64,000 nt of DNA from Cristatella mucedo (Eukaryota; Bryozoa; Phylactolaemata; Cristatellidae). Under the pieces are notes generated by a model. That model saw only the letters and a list, made by a program, of their open reading frames with translations, had not been told where the DNA came from and did not search any database. A program made the translations under genes and the position numbers. The stretch spans positions 12,173,501-12,237,500 of the forward strand of contig WPIO01000003.1 in the NCBI GenBank assembly GCA_009760855.2. The letters run 5' to 3'. Below are positions 11,200 through 21,969 of this stretch, in pieces. Positions within the stretch are counted from its first letter, which is position 1; each line of letters opens with the position of its first letter.

Positions 11200-12000
11200 A
11201 ATCCATGGTTAATGAGGATACGTTTATTGTACTAGTAATTGATGGTCGTGCAAAAAATAGCATTCAAACTAATAATTTAACATACTTATTGTGTAAATCA
11301 ATAATCTTTTTGCCGGCCGAAGTTGAATCCGACAAACGCCCCAGTCGCTGTTCCTTCAGTGGGAAAGGCTTAATCAAGGTCTTCCCAATTGAATGTGTCG
11401 CACCTCTGTGCTACGCACTTCCACTTGCTCGCGTGCTGATCTAAAATCCGAATTCCAACTGAATTAGCGATGTTTCCAATTTCAAGCTCTCATACCTCAC
11501 AGCTTTTCCCACCGTTTCGGTTTCTCGGCCACCCGGTCGGTCCGTTGCGAGATCTTGAGCAATCTTCACTACAAAACTGGCCGGTTTATGCTGGCTGGCT
11601 TTAGATCTGTTTATCCCAATATGACACTCAGCTAATTCGGCGTCTTTTGTTAGTGCGGCAATGTCAGATCTGCTCTGCATACAGTGCTCATAGCGGGCCA
11701 TTTAACATTGTCGCCAACGTGAGCTTATATTTAAGTTAAATAAACATGTTTTAGCTATCGGTTTTAGTTGAGGGCTCATTATTTTGTGTTTATTGTTTAA
11801 TGGTTGTATGCTTTAGGTTTCATACTCATAGGTTACTGGTTAGATTGTGTGCTTTCTTCGGTTTGAGTTATTTGGTTTACAGTTTAGAGTTTTGGGTTTA
11901 ATAAGTATGCAGCGGCAGCTACAGTCCCTCATTCTGAGTTCTTAAACATTTAATTATCGACCGTACTTACGATCTCCTACCATTAGGCAGGACAAATGAA
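11200..12000. other. Intergenic, nothing recognised
   Basis: Open frames at 11205-11444 (+) and 11441-11701 (-) are short and carry no motif I recognise. The interval 11740-11900 is T-rich with repeated 'gttt' words. No repeat partner was seen in the window. Confidence 0.35.
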
Positions 12001-12004
12001 CTTC

Positions 12005-13350
12005 TCGAACTTATTTACCATCAATCACATCCACATTCCTAACAAATAAGGATTTTCAGAATGATGTCGTCAAAATTCGGCTCGTCGCCTTTGGCATAAC
12101 CAGGCTGCAAGCTAAAGCTTACATTAGACAGCCAGCGATCGCATGGAACCTTGGGCATAGACCACAAGCAGCAAACATCTAGTCTCGAAAGGCACATCAA
12201 TACTTGACTAAAATCAGCCTCAATAAATCTAATTAGCAATGTAATCTCGGAAACCAACAATAAGAAGCGTTCCTTTGGTGGGCATCACTCGTATTGTTCA
12301 ACGCACAGCCTTACCAGTTGACTTGGGGCAGACACAAAAATGAATGAAAATGTACATTAAAGTATCAAACGAACCATACAAAATGATCAAAAAGACAACT
12401 GCTATCAGATGCACGGTTTATATGCAGACTGCTTGAGTAGTCTCTTCTGTGTGTGTCTGTGAAATCAATCACAGGCGTCCTGCTAGGAGACAGTAGGCAC
12501 ATTGTGAGAGCACGTTCAACGATTTGATAAGAATAAATGATGTTTTTTATAGTGCCCTAAAAGAAACAAATACGTCCGTTATGTAACTAATTACAGGGGG
12601 CTCAATAGCTGAGCACCAAGTACAAGTAAGGAATCCCGCTTAGACAAGCATGCAAAAGCACACACAAAGACACTTACGGCCACTGATAAATAGGCTCATC
12701 TGGTAGCCTCCCTGAGCCACTCCTTCCAGGCTATTCACTCCCTCAGCTGCCCTTCCGTCTCAGCGACGCTTCTATAGCTTTCTTTGATTCATGAGATGTG
12801 GTGCTTTAGCTACCATATGTAAACCGAAAGATGCTTAAGCTTTGATTTTTCGATAAAAGAAAACTCTCCTTCGTAACACCCACTTATCCCTAGCGGCTTT
12901 GGCAAGTTGCAGACGAAGATACGCTATATTAATAGCACGCATTGAATCGAGTACTGGTACGCTCGCAAAGCATAGCGTAATTAAAAGGTAAGTTCGCTGG
13001 CTAGGTGAAAGCTGAGCAGAACAGTTGCCTAAGTAGCTAGTCAGCAAAAACTTTAAGAATGGAAAGTCAATTAAGGTTGTCACAGCATGGATAACCAAGT
13101 TCCAGACATTCGGGTTGCGACAGCACGGAAAACCAAGTTCCCGACATTCGGTGGACATTAGCTGAAAGTCTTGTCGGTAAAATCTTGGCGTATTCAATTT
13201 TGGCGAGTCAATCGGAAGCCGAGGGCCACGTGTTTCGACAGTACGCTGGAGGAGTGAAGAGTTTGTATAATTAGTCTGATCTTATATAACGAAGCGACCT
13301 GTGAGCCAGAGAGCCAGGTCTTGTCAGCAAGCTGTGAAAGAAGTTGTGTA
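12005..13350. repeat. Segmental duplication unit, right copy (partner 3002-4330)
   Basis: Collinear with 3002-4330. The plus-strand stretch 12690-12960 is a LINE 3' tail related to 58810-59030 and 60560-60790 ('aactctcctt.gtaacacccac', then a 'gc.ttg....gttgcagacg.agata' segment). Its antisense frame 13197-12835 (120 codons) is therefore not a gene. A 13086-13150 stretch holds a roughly 40-bp imperfect tandem duplication ('aaccaagttcc.gacattcgg'). Confidence 0.8.
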
Positions 13351-15490
13351 ATGGCTGCTACGCAATCTATGGCTCCGGACCACGTTAACAGCGACTTTTT
13401 GTTCGCGTTTCATTCGATTAAGCGGACAGATCGGACAGAGGACTGAATAAAAAGAATTGCAGTAATCTAGATGCGGTGTCACAAGCACAGGAACTAGCCT
13501 AACCGTGATACTCTTGTATAAATCATCAAGGTTTCATTATAGAATCATTCCTAAGCTGAAACTAGGCTAACTTAAAAGTGAAGCAATGTGCTCAGCAAAA
13601 ATGAAAGTCGTCTTGGAACAGCGCGTCCAGGTTACGGGCAGAATCATGAGAATGTCGCTGGACAAAGCTGTCTGGAAGGTAAGGTATTGTAACTTGAGGG
13701 TAACTCTAGGCTTGCCGATAGCTTGTAGGTAGGTCTTATCGTCGATCGCTTCAGGAGGTTATTTGCCATAAAAATGAGAACTTATTTGATAGCAATGGAG
13801 GTAAGTGAGTACGCATAGCAAGACTGAGAAGAGTCAAGTGGTAGGTATACCCGAGTGTCAAAGTGAGTTCAAGTTTCCTCAGTGCAGAAACAAACGGCAA
13901 TATTACTTTTAGTGGTATTCTAAATTTAAAGATATTTTCACAGAAGTGCACCACCCTGGAGCAGATGCGTAGACCAGGCTATTTTGAAATGAAGCTGTGT
14001 GCATTGAAAATGAATGCATTCACGCGAGCGTGGATTTGTCGCTAAAATACGCACCACCTAGCCATCTGGATAGTGTCGCATTGGCCCTTCCCGCCGACCA
14101 CTGCACGGTCGATGGCTCTGTCAAAGATTTCTCTTTCAATTAAAGTACTGGTTTCCTGTGCTGCCGTATTGGAATTATGCAGGCTACTCACTTTGAGCAG
14201 CAGCAAAATACAGATGTGAGTGCGTGCGCGTTCGTGTGTCCGTGTGTATGCTTTAATATTAAAAATCAACACGTACTGCAAGTTGTCATCGTTTACAGCC
14301 TGCATGCATTTGACAGTCATCACGCATTGCTACAGTCCTACAGGCAATGTCAACGTCACAGCTCCAGCCAACCAGTATTGTAGCAGTTTGTGCTCACCTG
14401 GCGAGTCGAAGCGTGGGCTCCTTTTTAAGTAATTAGCAGGACCAGACTTCGACTCGCGACGATGGCAAACAGGAGCAGGTAACAACGCCAACACGTGTAG
14501 ATGCTTCCATTTTTATCAGGGACTTGGACACGAACTGGAAGCCCTACAGGACAGCGTTCACATTGCTGGAAAGCGTCACAGACCGAGGCTCGAGGCCGCC
14601 AACGGTGCAGCACAAGTATGCACCGCCCGCTGCCTGTCCTTCGCGCCGCCGCCGCTGCTGCTGCTTCTTCTTTCCGTGTTTCCACGTGCCGCTTCCTATT
14701 GACGCGGACAGTGCTGCTGCGAGTTTTGTACAGGGAAACGTGTCGCTCCGCTAGTACCCTCTAGTACGTACTAGCAATGCAGCGACACGTCGGCATTAGT
14801 AGGCACTAGCTCGCTGTGTCGACTCTCTGATCGACGCTGTCTCGCACTTTCGAAGCCCTGCTATTCTCCATCGCAGCAGCGCGAAAAATATCCGATTCTA
14901 AAGAACGCGCACTTCCTTTCTTTCGAGTAGCGTTCGAGCGTATGCACTCCGCTGGTAAGCAACCCAATCTTGGCCAATTGCAACGGCGGGCCACACGACC
15001 GCAGGTATTCTGCAGCAAAAAACAACTTCCGCTTCCGCTTGCCGTACGATGGTTTCAGTTAAGGTGCTTCCTTCGCATCTCGTGCTCTCAAAAACTTGTA
15101 TTTCAGAAGAGCCTCTTTCTCTTTATTCAAGAGAAGAAAATCAATTGTCCAGTTCTCTTACTTAAGAAAAGAGTAAAGTTGCGTAATGCACACAGTTCAC
15201 AATAATAGCAAGTGCCAGTCTTCAAGCTGCTACTGGGATACGATACGAATGGAAAGCTAAAAGCTACATGGACTTTTTTTTTAGCTAGCAAAACGCTGGA
15301 AAACAGAAATACCGCGCCTGGTGTACCGAAGAAACAAGCTGTACTGGGATGCAGCCGAGCGTGCAGAAGTGCGGAAGCCTTCCTCAGCTGCACTTCACTG
15401 TCCCTGCTGTCTCGAACGCTCTGCATCAAAAGTGGTCAGGTTGACACCCGCCTATTGTCAAGTGGGGCGACGTCCTACTCTTCTTAAAGG
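13350..15490. other. Intergenic, no supported gene
   Basis: Several overlapping frames of 60-100 codons exist on both strands (around 14042-14323, 14425-14764, 14806-15018 and 15127-15487), but none shows a convincing domain or splice context. The 14560-15420 part is richer in GC and CpG than its surroundings, which could reflect a promoter or an unannotated exon. Confidence 0.3.
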
Positions 15491-15493
15491 CAC

Positions 15494-15606
15494 TTAGTAT
15501 CTGCTATCGAAATCCTCCAGGGGGCGCTCCGTCACCCGCTTGTTGTCGGCGCTTTGCTCTTCCTGTGCGTACGCAGCTGCAGCCGCCGCTTTAGTTGCGA
15601 CATTAA
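15494..15606 (-). CDS. Possible C-terminal exon following the gene-A Ig exon
   Basis: On the minus strand, after an AG at 15607-15608, a frame starting in phase 1 encodes an alanine run and a charged tail ('EEQSADNKRVTERPLEDFD') and stops at 15494. It would join the Ig exon 15870-15649 in phase across only 42 bp, which is very short for this genome, and the acceptor lacks a pyrimidine tract. If real, gene A would encode a protein with no transmembrane segment after its Ig domains. This is a tentative reading; it may be chance openness in a GC-rich stretch. Confidence 0.25.
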
Positions 15607-15648
15607 CTGTCCACCTACTTCAGCGGTCGCTCTAATACCATACTTAAC

Positions 15649-15870
15649 TGCACGCGCATAGCCAATAATGTTCCGTGAGCGACACAACCTCAAACTTTCC
15701 GGTGCCGAGTATATTTATATATTGGCTACGAGGTGCCATTCGATGGTCGAATTCCTCTAGGTGCCACTGCGCCTCCTCTTGTAGATCATTGCAAGCGAAC
15801 GACGCCGTTGTATTTCCTCCCAATTTTAGGCAAACTATACGAAGCACATCAGCACAATTTGTGCGTGAAT
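15649..15870 (-). CDS. Probable Ig-domain exon, likely exon 4 of gene A
   Basis: The acceptor 'ctatccag' precedes base 15870. Read in phase 1, the exon encodes 'LKLGGNTTASFACND' (B-strand cysteine), 'EEAQWHLEE' (C-strand tryptophan) and 'FEVVSLTEHYWLCAC' (E and F strands with the second cysteine), the hallmark spacing of an Ig fold. A donor GTTAAG directly after 15649 would end the exon in phase 1, giving 222 bp with the same 1-1 phase as the other Ig exons; without that donor the frame stops at 15644. It lies 1.7 kb downstream of gene-A exon 3, which also ends in phase 1. It is not similar to the second Ig domain of gene B, so it is either a diverged or exchanged domain or part of another gene. 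Confidence 0.5.
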
Positions 15871-15879
15871 CTGGATAGA

Positions 15880-17090
15880 TGCTTTTTAAATAAAAGACCC
15901 TTTATTTTTTCTACATTAGCTTAGATCAAAGGCCATTTTTCCGAACGCATGTACATTTTTTGCCTCGAACAGGAGGCCTTTTAAAAGGACAATTAACTTC
16001 AAGTGTCAGAAACGCTTCAAAAGTGTACAACAGTCAATATTAAATTATCCGAATTGATGGAATCAATTTTGCAAGGGTCGGCTAATAATTCGACTCTGTA
16101 GTTGTGATTTTTATACAGTTTGACAAGGAATTACTCAATGGGCTTAATCTGCTGTTCTGTGGATGCGCAGAAAGGAGAGCGTGACCAAATATTTTCAGTT
16201 AACAATCACAATGTCAACAAGCATGGCAGGAAAATATAACTGTACTCATTTCACTCGAAGAAGAAAGTGTGAGAATCAAAGTTAAATTTATTAAATCAAT
16301 AAAGTAAGCAGATGAATCGACATGCCTTCTTTGTGGCAAAAGTGGTTTGCCTAAAAATCTATTTATTTCGCTATAATGGCATTATGCAAGTAGTTAATTA
16401 CTATTAAAATTAATATTATAGACGTAAGTTGCTGAGTGCATGCTAAATTCTCACAAAAAGCTGGATATTAACATAAAACATTACTCCTATTCTAAACTAC
16501 AGTCCTTGATTGTTTCTGTAGCCATTCGCACGAGAATTCTCGGACGCGCAGAGATTTATTGAGCGCAAACGGCCGCTGCGTTCGACTGAATGAGGACTAT
16601 TTAGCGGCACAATAAACGGCAGTAGCCTAAGATTCATGATTTAACGGACTACACGTTTGTGCGAGGTGATAACACTGACTAAAACTTGAAACACACAAGG
16701 AAGTCTTGCAGAAACTACCTAGATCAAGTGGGAATTCACAGAATCATATTGAACTGGTGGCACTACTCCGTTGAAGAATTCTGCCTTGGCTGTTAAAAAT
16801 GGCTAAAAATGGCTTTCCTGTGGATTTTATCGTGTACCAATTTCAAAATAAAGAACAAAAAGATTCTAACAAAGCGATGTAGTCAATGAACCGGTGATGA
16901 CAGAGTAACTGGCTTAGTATTTTTGGCTTGGGCGGAAAAACTTGACACAGCAAAGTATTCTGAGCTATTTTTAATGTACCCGAATTTAAACAGCTAAACA
17001 AGCCAAATTATCGTGGCTAGCTGTTATTCCCAATTATGAGATTGTGTGGTTATTCGCAATTATGAGATTATGTGATGGTTCATCGCTCGG
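15880..17090. other. Probable intron of gene A, AT-rich, nothing recognised
   Basis: No frame above about 60 codons and no repeat shared with the rest of the window. The stretch lies between putative exons 3 and 4 of gene A. Confidence 0.35.
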
Positions 17091-17277
17091 GCCGCATAAA
17101 AACCCGACGCCCTGAGACTCGGGGTATTGGCATTGGAGCAGGCGTGAGCTCTAGGCCACATTGTCGTTGGCGTACGCCTGTAACCGTTCGCTGCTGTTAG
17201 ATATAATTCTCTGCATTATGGATACGGACTTGATATGCTAAGGTACGAGCGCTCGTTGTCGCTGCCGTGTTCCTGCC

Positions 17278-17505
17278 ATGTGCCGGCGTGACGCATTGCG
17301 TGATGCATCGGTGCAGCAGCACCTACAAGTGGCTAGCCGTGCTGCGAGGTTCAGACGTCACCGCGTATTCGTAGCGCGTCGGCTGAGAGACTGGTGCCGC
17401 TACGAGCGCTGCGCTTTCGCCCTAGCCGAGACAAGGCGTGGAAGCCGCACTCCGCGCGCACTCGCAGTCTTGCAATCAAGACACTACTTGTTTTCTATTT
17501 GGTAA
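17278..17505 (+). CDS. Small arginine-rich ORF with nearby TATA-like box and donor site
   Basis: A TATA-like 'gcataaaaacc' at about 17093 precedes a GC-rich 400-bp island. The frame from the ATG at 17278 encodes 75 residues rich in Arg and Ala, and near its end a strong donor (TTG|GTAAGT at about 17500) would allow splicing onward. It is divergent to gene A and lies 50 bp from its exon 3. No domain was recognised. It may be the first exon of a plus-strand gene, or simply GC-rich openness; I cannot find a next exon. Confidence 0.2.
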   Translation: MCRRDALRDASVQQHLQVASRAARFRRHRVFVARRLRDWCRYERCAFALAETRRGSRTPRALAVLQSRHYLFSIW

Positions 17506-17556
17506 GTTTCATTTCGGCTTTGAAGACGCTATGACCGTGCAGATATAATGGCTTAC

Positions 17557-17667
17557 CGATGACGTTGAGGTAGGCGCGAACTGTACCTACAGCTGCCAGC
17601 TGACATTCATATTCTCCTTGATCCTGAAGTGTGACTCGCAAAATGGCAAGAGTAAAGTTGTTTGTTT
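17557..17667 (-). CDS. Gene A exon 3, Ig domain part 2
   Basis: The acceptor 'tttcattacag' precedes 17667; donor G|GTAAGC follows 17557. It encodes '[20 protein letters not shown]' and the closing G strand, with the second Ig cysteine. Confidence 0.85.
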
Positions 17668-20356
17668 CTGTAATGAAAGACGCACGATATTAATGGAGCG
17701 TGACTTTTTCCGCCCGGTTATTGCAGATGCTCAACCTTAGCGAAATTACCTCAATAACGTCTATCCAAAATGCCGCCAGTCAAATTTAAACAAGACGTAG
17801 CTTATAATTAAAAACAATATACATGATCTTCTGCCCCTCTAATTTTTCTTCTTTCCATAATGAGGATCTCCTCAAAATATGGGTGCAGTTGACAAACATT
17901 TAGAGATAGCTTGGCGAAGGCTATAATTTCACAATTTCGCATTTACAGCACTTATAAAAATCATGACATTTCAACTAATGTTATTACTTTATTATAATAA
18001 AATTTCTTATTCAGACTAACGATTAGTAACCAACCTCGTTCTAAAAGTTGTTGAGAGTCTCATTAAGGCCCTTAGGTCTTACCCTAGGGGTAAAGTATTT
18101 TACAACCCAGATCGTGAGTTAAAGTCCTACAGCTCACAATTCCCAGTTGCCAACCACGATCGGGACGCTAGTTGACAAGGTTTTTCTGACTCTATATTAA
18201 AGAGGCTGTAGAATTATGTGACACGTGCTTTTAGCTTACTTTACAATAACTTAATGTCGATAATGTTATACTTCCTACAGAGATTATGGGAATACATTAA
18301 GATACGTATTTTTTTTAGCCAAGCTAGCGCAGCTAAGGCCTAATAACTAACGATCGGACTGGAGGCTACCAAAAGCTATGAGCGAAGACATGACTGGAGG
18401 AAAGGAGTCACTGCTTTCCAGGCTTTAATGAATAGAAAATGACATTGAACGAGTTTATCCAGTTTTGGGAGCGACCTATTAGCCTACTATGGATGAGATG
18501 GTTATAATGATTTGTAAACTGATTGGAAGGCAAGTGTACTGGCTGAGGATGCATCGCATTTTTCAAGCACCCGCACTGAGAAAGAAGATATATCTATCAC
18601 ACCAAAGTTTTCAGTAGCTTCATCAGAATGGAGATGTCTCGTGGCGAGGTGATGCTTGCTGTTGCAGATAACAGCAAGAGCTTCAAAACATCGAGCTCGA
18701 GTTCGTAAGCGGTGAAGAATCGAGATACATCTCGTAGACTGCGATCTCGCGCCACACCTGGCGGTCATTGTAGCTCGAGCATAAGCGAATAATGTTAATA
18801 ATAACAATACATTTGATGCAGCGCCCTCAGGGAGAACTTAATCTCTGTCTAGGAATTTTTACATTTGCTGCGAAGGAAAGCTCGGTCGATCACAGCAGGG
18901 CAGCACCTCTTTCACCGACCCAGCTGCCTGTGGGTGGCAGGTCAGACGCTATCAGATCAGCACCGGACATTTTAGATTAGCTAAGGGTCGCGATGGCCTG
19001 GCCGAGGTGAACTAGGCCAACTACTGTCCACGCCCAGCTGTGCCCGTCCCTCTCTGTCGAGAACTGGCTAGCCGAGGCAGCTTGCTGGGTCGCCTCTCTG
19101 AGGGAAGGCTAAAAGAAGGATCTTGAGTGCCCCCGCACTACAGCGAGGATATATGTCAACTCGCTGTGGAGAGGGCAGAGCGTTTCCTTCACTCGCCGAT
19201 AGGTTTTTAGTCCAGACTATGGTCGCCATACTGCGTCATTCTATTACCACCTTGGAGCTATAAGAACCCTTTAGGGCTGAGCTCAGCTCTGTAAAAATCC
19301 CACTTCTTGGTCATTGATATTTATTCGACTTTCAGCAATGCGTCCTGCGTCTCAATAATCTCCAGCCTGGCATATCCACGATATAGTCGAACCGAGCAGC
19401 CGTTACAGCAGCATGCTCTGCTGTAAGCGCTGCTGTAATGGCTGCTGTAACGGCTGCTCGGACTTGCCTTAATTATCAACTTTACGACACTTAAGCTACC
19501 CTGCAAATAAAAAGCTGATTGTTCACACTTTTGATGCACCGTTATTCATAACATCGAGGAGATTAGTAGTTATGAAAATGAGACTTGTTTATTTGCTGTT
19601 GGTGTCATAGCACCAGTCTCCCTGATACACACCACCTATGAGCTCGCACTAACTTCGTAGTCTTACCGTTGTCGTAGTTCAATTCATAGTTCTTTGTCTG
19701 CAGCCAAATCGTTGTATCGTCCACAGCTTCGTAGAGAGGAGTCACCCACAAATGACGATTTCGACCCATGTAGGCATCGAATATGCACGTGAATGTGGCA
19801 GATCCATTGAAGGGAACTGTAATATTCTTTGGTCCTTGCACTATGCTTTGCCCATGCGTACGACCTGCCGATTAAAAATCAATTAGGATTCTGAGATACC
19901 TCAGTCTACATAACCAAAGCTTATACAAGTCGGCAAACATCTGCTGCAAAATGAAAAAAATTACTACTGGCGGAACGGTGTTTGTCAAATTACGCCTAGA
20001 CTATCTGTAGGTTTCTGTTCTTCAAGAGATTTGCCAGGATGAATTTACACCCTTGATTGACTGCCGGCTAGCCCTCTCTACATGGCGGAGACCTTTGGAG
20101 TCAGGAATGCGTTGGCAGTTGCTGTCTAGAGGTCTTTACGTTGGCGTCTTCTGGCATTCGAACTTGGACTCCACTGCCGGCCTCTCAGACGAGCGCCTCC
20201 ATCTGCCGACCGGTCAGATTGTGCTGCCGGGTTCTCTGTTCACATCTGTATAAGAACCAGTCAGGTAGCGCCTGGCTAGACACACTGGAATGACCTCGAA
20301 CGAGCCCGACTGGCGTCCGAATCGGCTGGTTCTCTGTACCTAGCAAAGGAAGCACT

Positions 20357-20413
<57 letters not shown>

Positions 20414-20908
20414 GTATTTCCGGGTTTTCAATGCGAATAAGGAAAGTGTCTACGTGCTATTTGTCATTTTTAAATGCTTTATTTTAATGTATGATAAGTT
20501 AATCTACTAGTTGATCTATCTGCTCGAAGAACTTACAAATGTTGCATCAGGTTCAAGCACAGTATCGCATTCAATATCACATTCCATCGCTTCTCCACAG
20601 TTTGTCAGTTAAGGCTTCTACCTCTGTATACTTCGAGCATATTGCGGCTTGATACTATTAAACCCAATCATGTCCTGAAGTCCATGGACCCTAGGCCTCA
20701 CAGGTTGCCCTATCCCTAACCCGACGACACGTAGAGTTCTATAATGCACGGTTCTGGCTTTTCAGAAGTCGCATTCTTAATTTGCTGCACTCTTAGCTTC
20801 ATTTCTGATGAACCGATGTATATTAGTTCCTTCCCTACCCCTTTCCCCAAACACCATTTTCTAACCTTTGGACGGGCAGCTAGGCCAGTCACATGTAGCC
20901 GGTTTAAG

Positions 20909-21004
<96 letters not shown>

Positions 21005-21716
21005 AAAGGGATGGCAGGTTGTCACTAAATTTCTGAGTGAATGGTAGGCCGGTACTAGATGGCTTGAGAGACGGCTGATCATCCTCGCCTGCTGAATTCA
21101 GAGAAGCCGGTTGGGTGCCTTGCTCAGTGTCGCTAGCAAAAATAATCAGAACCCTCTAGTGGGAGCTGATACGTTGGTGCATCAAACCAACAATAGCCGA
21201 CATCAAGGATCGCGTTGCATACTTTTATGCACATCTTGAATGAAACTATCAAGGCGTAGACAATCTCCCATAGTCTCTCAGCCCTTCCTCGCCACAAAGG
21301 AGAAGACTAGGTGGCAGAGCAAGGTCATGATTCGTCAGTGCCAGCGTTATACCAGTCAGCACGGCGATGGCGTTCGGGCACATCTAGCAGTGAATGCCCT
21401 AGATATGTGCGGTATTCGGCTGCAGCCGCACCAGCCGCTTTCGGCTACTGAAAGCGACAGGAGACAGCAGTGAGAGGCTGCACGCAGCATGGTACTAGCA
21501 GCACCGACAGCGGCGGCAGCAGCAGCCGCGAAACCGTGGCAGCTGGTGGAAGAGGGAAGCGGCTGTGGTCGCCGCCTCCGCAGGGCGGGGCAGTGGCCAT
21601 GGCAGCTGCACTTTCGCAGGTACGGCTGAAGCTAGCTGCGCGAGCGCGTGCGAGCTCGTACCTGAAGCCCAGATGATGATGAGCAGAGTGCAGACGCGCA
21701 GCATCGCGGTCGCCAT
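17557..21716 (-). CDS. Gene A: Ig-superfamily gene, 5' exons (signal peptide and first Ig domain)
   Basis: Three exons are well supported: 21716-21662 (signal peptide, 55 coding bp from the ATG at 21716; an in-frame ATG at 21743 is also possible), 19864-19667 (198 bp) and 17667-17557 (111 bp). All junctions are phase 1 with GT-AG borders. Exon 1 encodes '[15 protein letters not shown]', a hydrophobic signal core. Exons 2 and 3 together form one Ig domain: '[10 protein letters not shown]', 'HLWVTPLYE', then '[20 protein letters not shown]', with paired cysteines and the D.G.Y.C motif. Exons 2 and 3 have the same lengths and phases as those of gene B. By my count 34 of 65 residues are identical in exon 2 and 27 of 37 in exon 3. 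Downstream exons are uncertain; the best candidate is 15870-15649. The exons are undamaged, so the gene may be active, but membrane anchoring is not shown. Confidence 0.8.
18060..18225 (+). mobile_element. Decayed tRNA-derived SINE (tentative)
   Basis: 'ctaggggtaaagtatttta' followed by a 'cagatcgtgagttaaagtcc' B-box-like region and 'tctatattaaagaggctgta' resembles the head, body and tail order of the SINE at 59915-60085. It lies inside an intron of gene A. Confidence 0.35.
18792..18890 (-). mobile_element. LINE 3' tail
   Basis: The reverse complement contains the 'gtaaa...cctag.cagagatt' and 'gagggcgct' words and ends in an ATT-like stretch, as in the tails at 32860-32940 and 37612-37712. 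It lies inside an intron of gene A. Confidence 0.6.
19392..19461. repeat. 21-bp perfect inverted repeat
   Basis: Arms 19392-19412 and 19441-19461 are exactly complementary (arm core 'cgagcagccgttacagcagc') and enclose a 28-base loop that itself repeats the 'ctgctgtaa' word. The repeat lies in the intron between gene A exons 2 and 3. Confidence 0.85.
19667..19864 (-). CDS. Gene A exon 2, Ig domain part 1
   Basis: The acceptor 'aatcggcag' precedes 19864; donor G|GTAAGA follows 19667. It carries the B-strand cysteine ('ATFTCIF'), the C-strand tryptophan ('HLWVTPLYE') and a potential N-glycosylation site (NIT). Confidence 0.85.
20355..20410. repeat. Poly-C plus (CT)n microsatellite
   Basis: A run of C is followed by an uninterrupted CT dinucleotide tract. 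Located in the first intron of gene A. Confidence 0.95.
20910..21001. repeat. (CT)n microsatellite, about 90 bp
   Basis: Uninterrupted CT dinucleotide repeat, first intron of gene A. It creates spurious Ser-Leu and Glu-Arg frames on both strands. Confidence 0.95.
21662..21716 (-). CDS. Gene A exon 1, signal peptide
   Basis: Hydrophobic start with '[10 protein letters not shown]', donor G|GTACGA after 21662. The last codon is completed by exon 2 to glycine. The 'WASG' ending and donor position match gene B exon 1 (45603-45564) exactly. Confidence 0.75.
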
Positions 21717-21969
21717 GCAGCAAGCAGCGGCCAGCGGCTGCAATCGGTCGCAGTCGTGCTGCTTCGAAACAACTGGCAGCTCTCTGTATGTATCACGCGA
21801 TCAGCCGCCGCCCAGTGGTCAGCTGCTGCTTGCCCCGCGAAAGGGCCCTTGGCTCTCTGCGGTATGCTGTCGCCCGCACGCGAGCGATACTGGTAAGGCT
21901 GCAGCAGAGGTCGGCTACGACGATAGGCTGCTCCACTGTCTGCAGGTCATAGGCAGCCAGCCGTGGGGG

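Noticed and set aside
12835-13197. 120-codon minus-strand frame resembling a membrane protein exon with a good acceptor
   Set aside because: Its 3' half is the reverse complement of a LINE 3' tail that also occurs at 58829-59035 and 60560-60790, and the duplicate at 3842-4140 has a stop in the same frame.
14425-14764. Possible Ig fragment ('DKNGSIYTCWRC') on the minus strand
   Set aside because: Only one cysteine motif, no preceding C-strand tryptophan at the right distance, no good splice sites, and equally open frames on the other strand.
20716-21082. Frames of Arg-Glu or Ser-Leu repeats (also at 49872-50334, 61088-61544)
   Set aside because: Direct translation of CT microsatellites.
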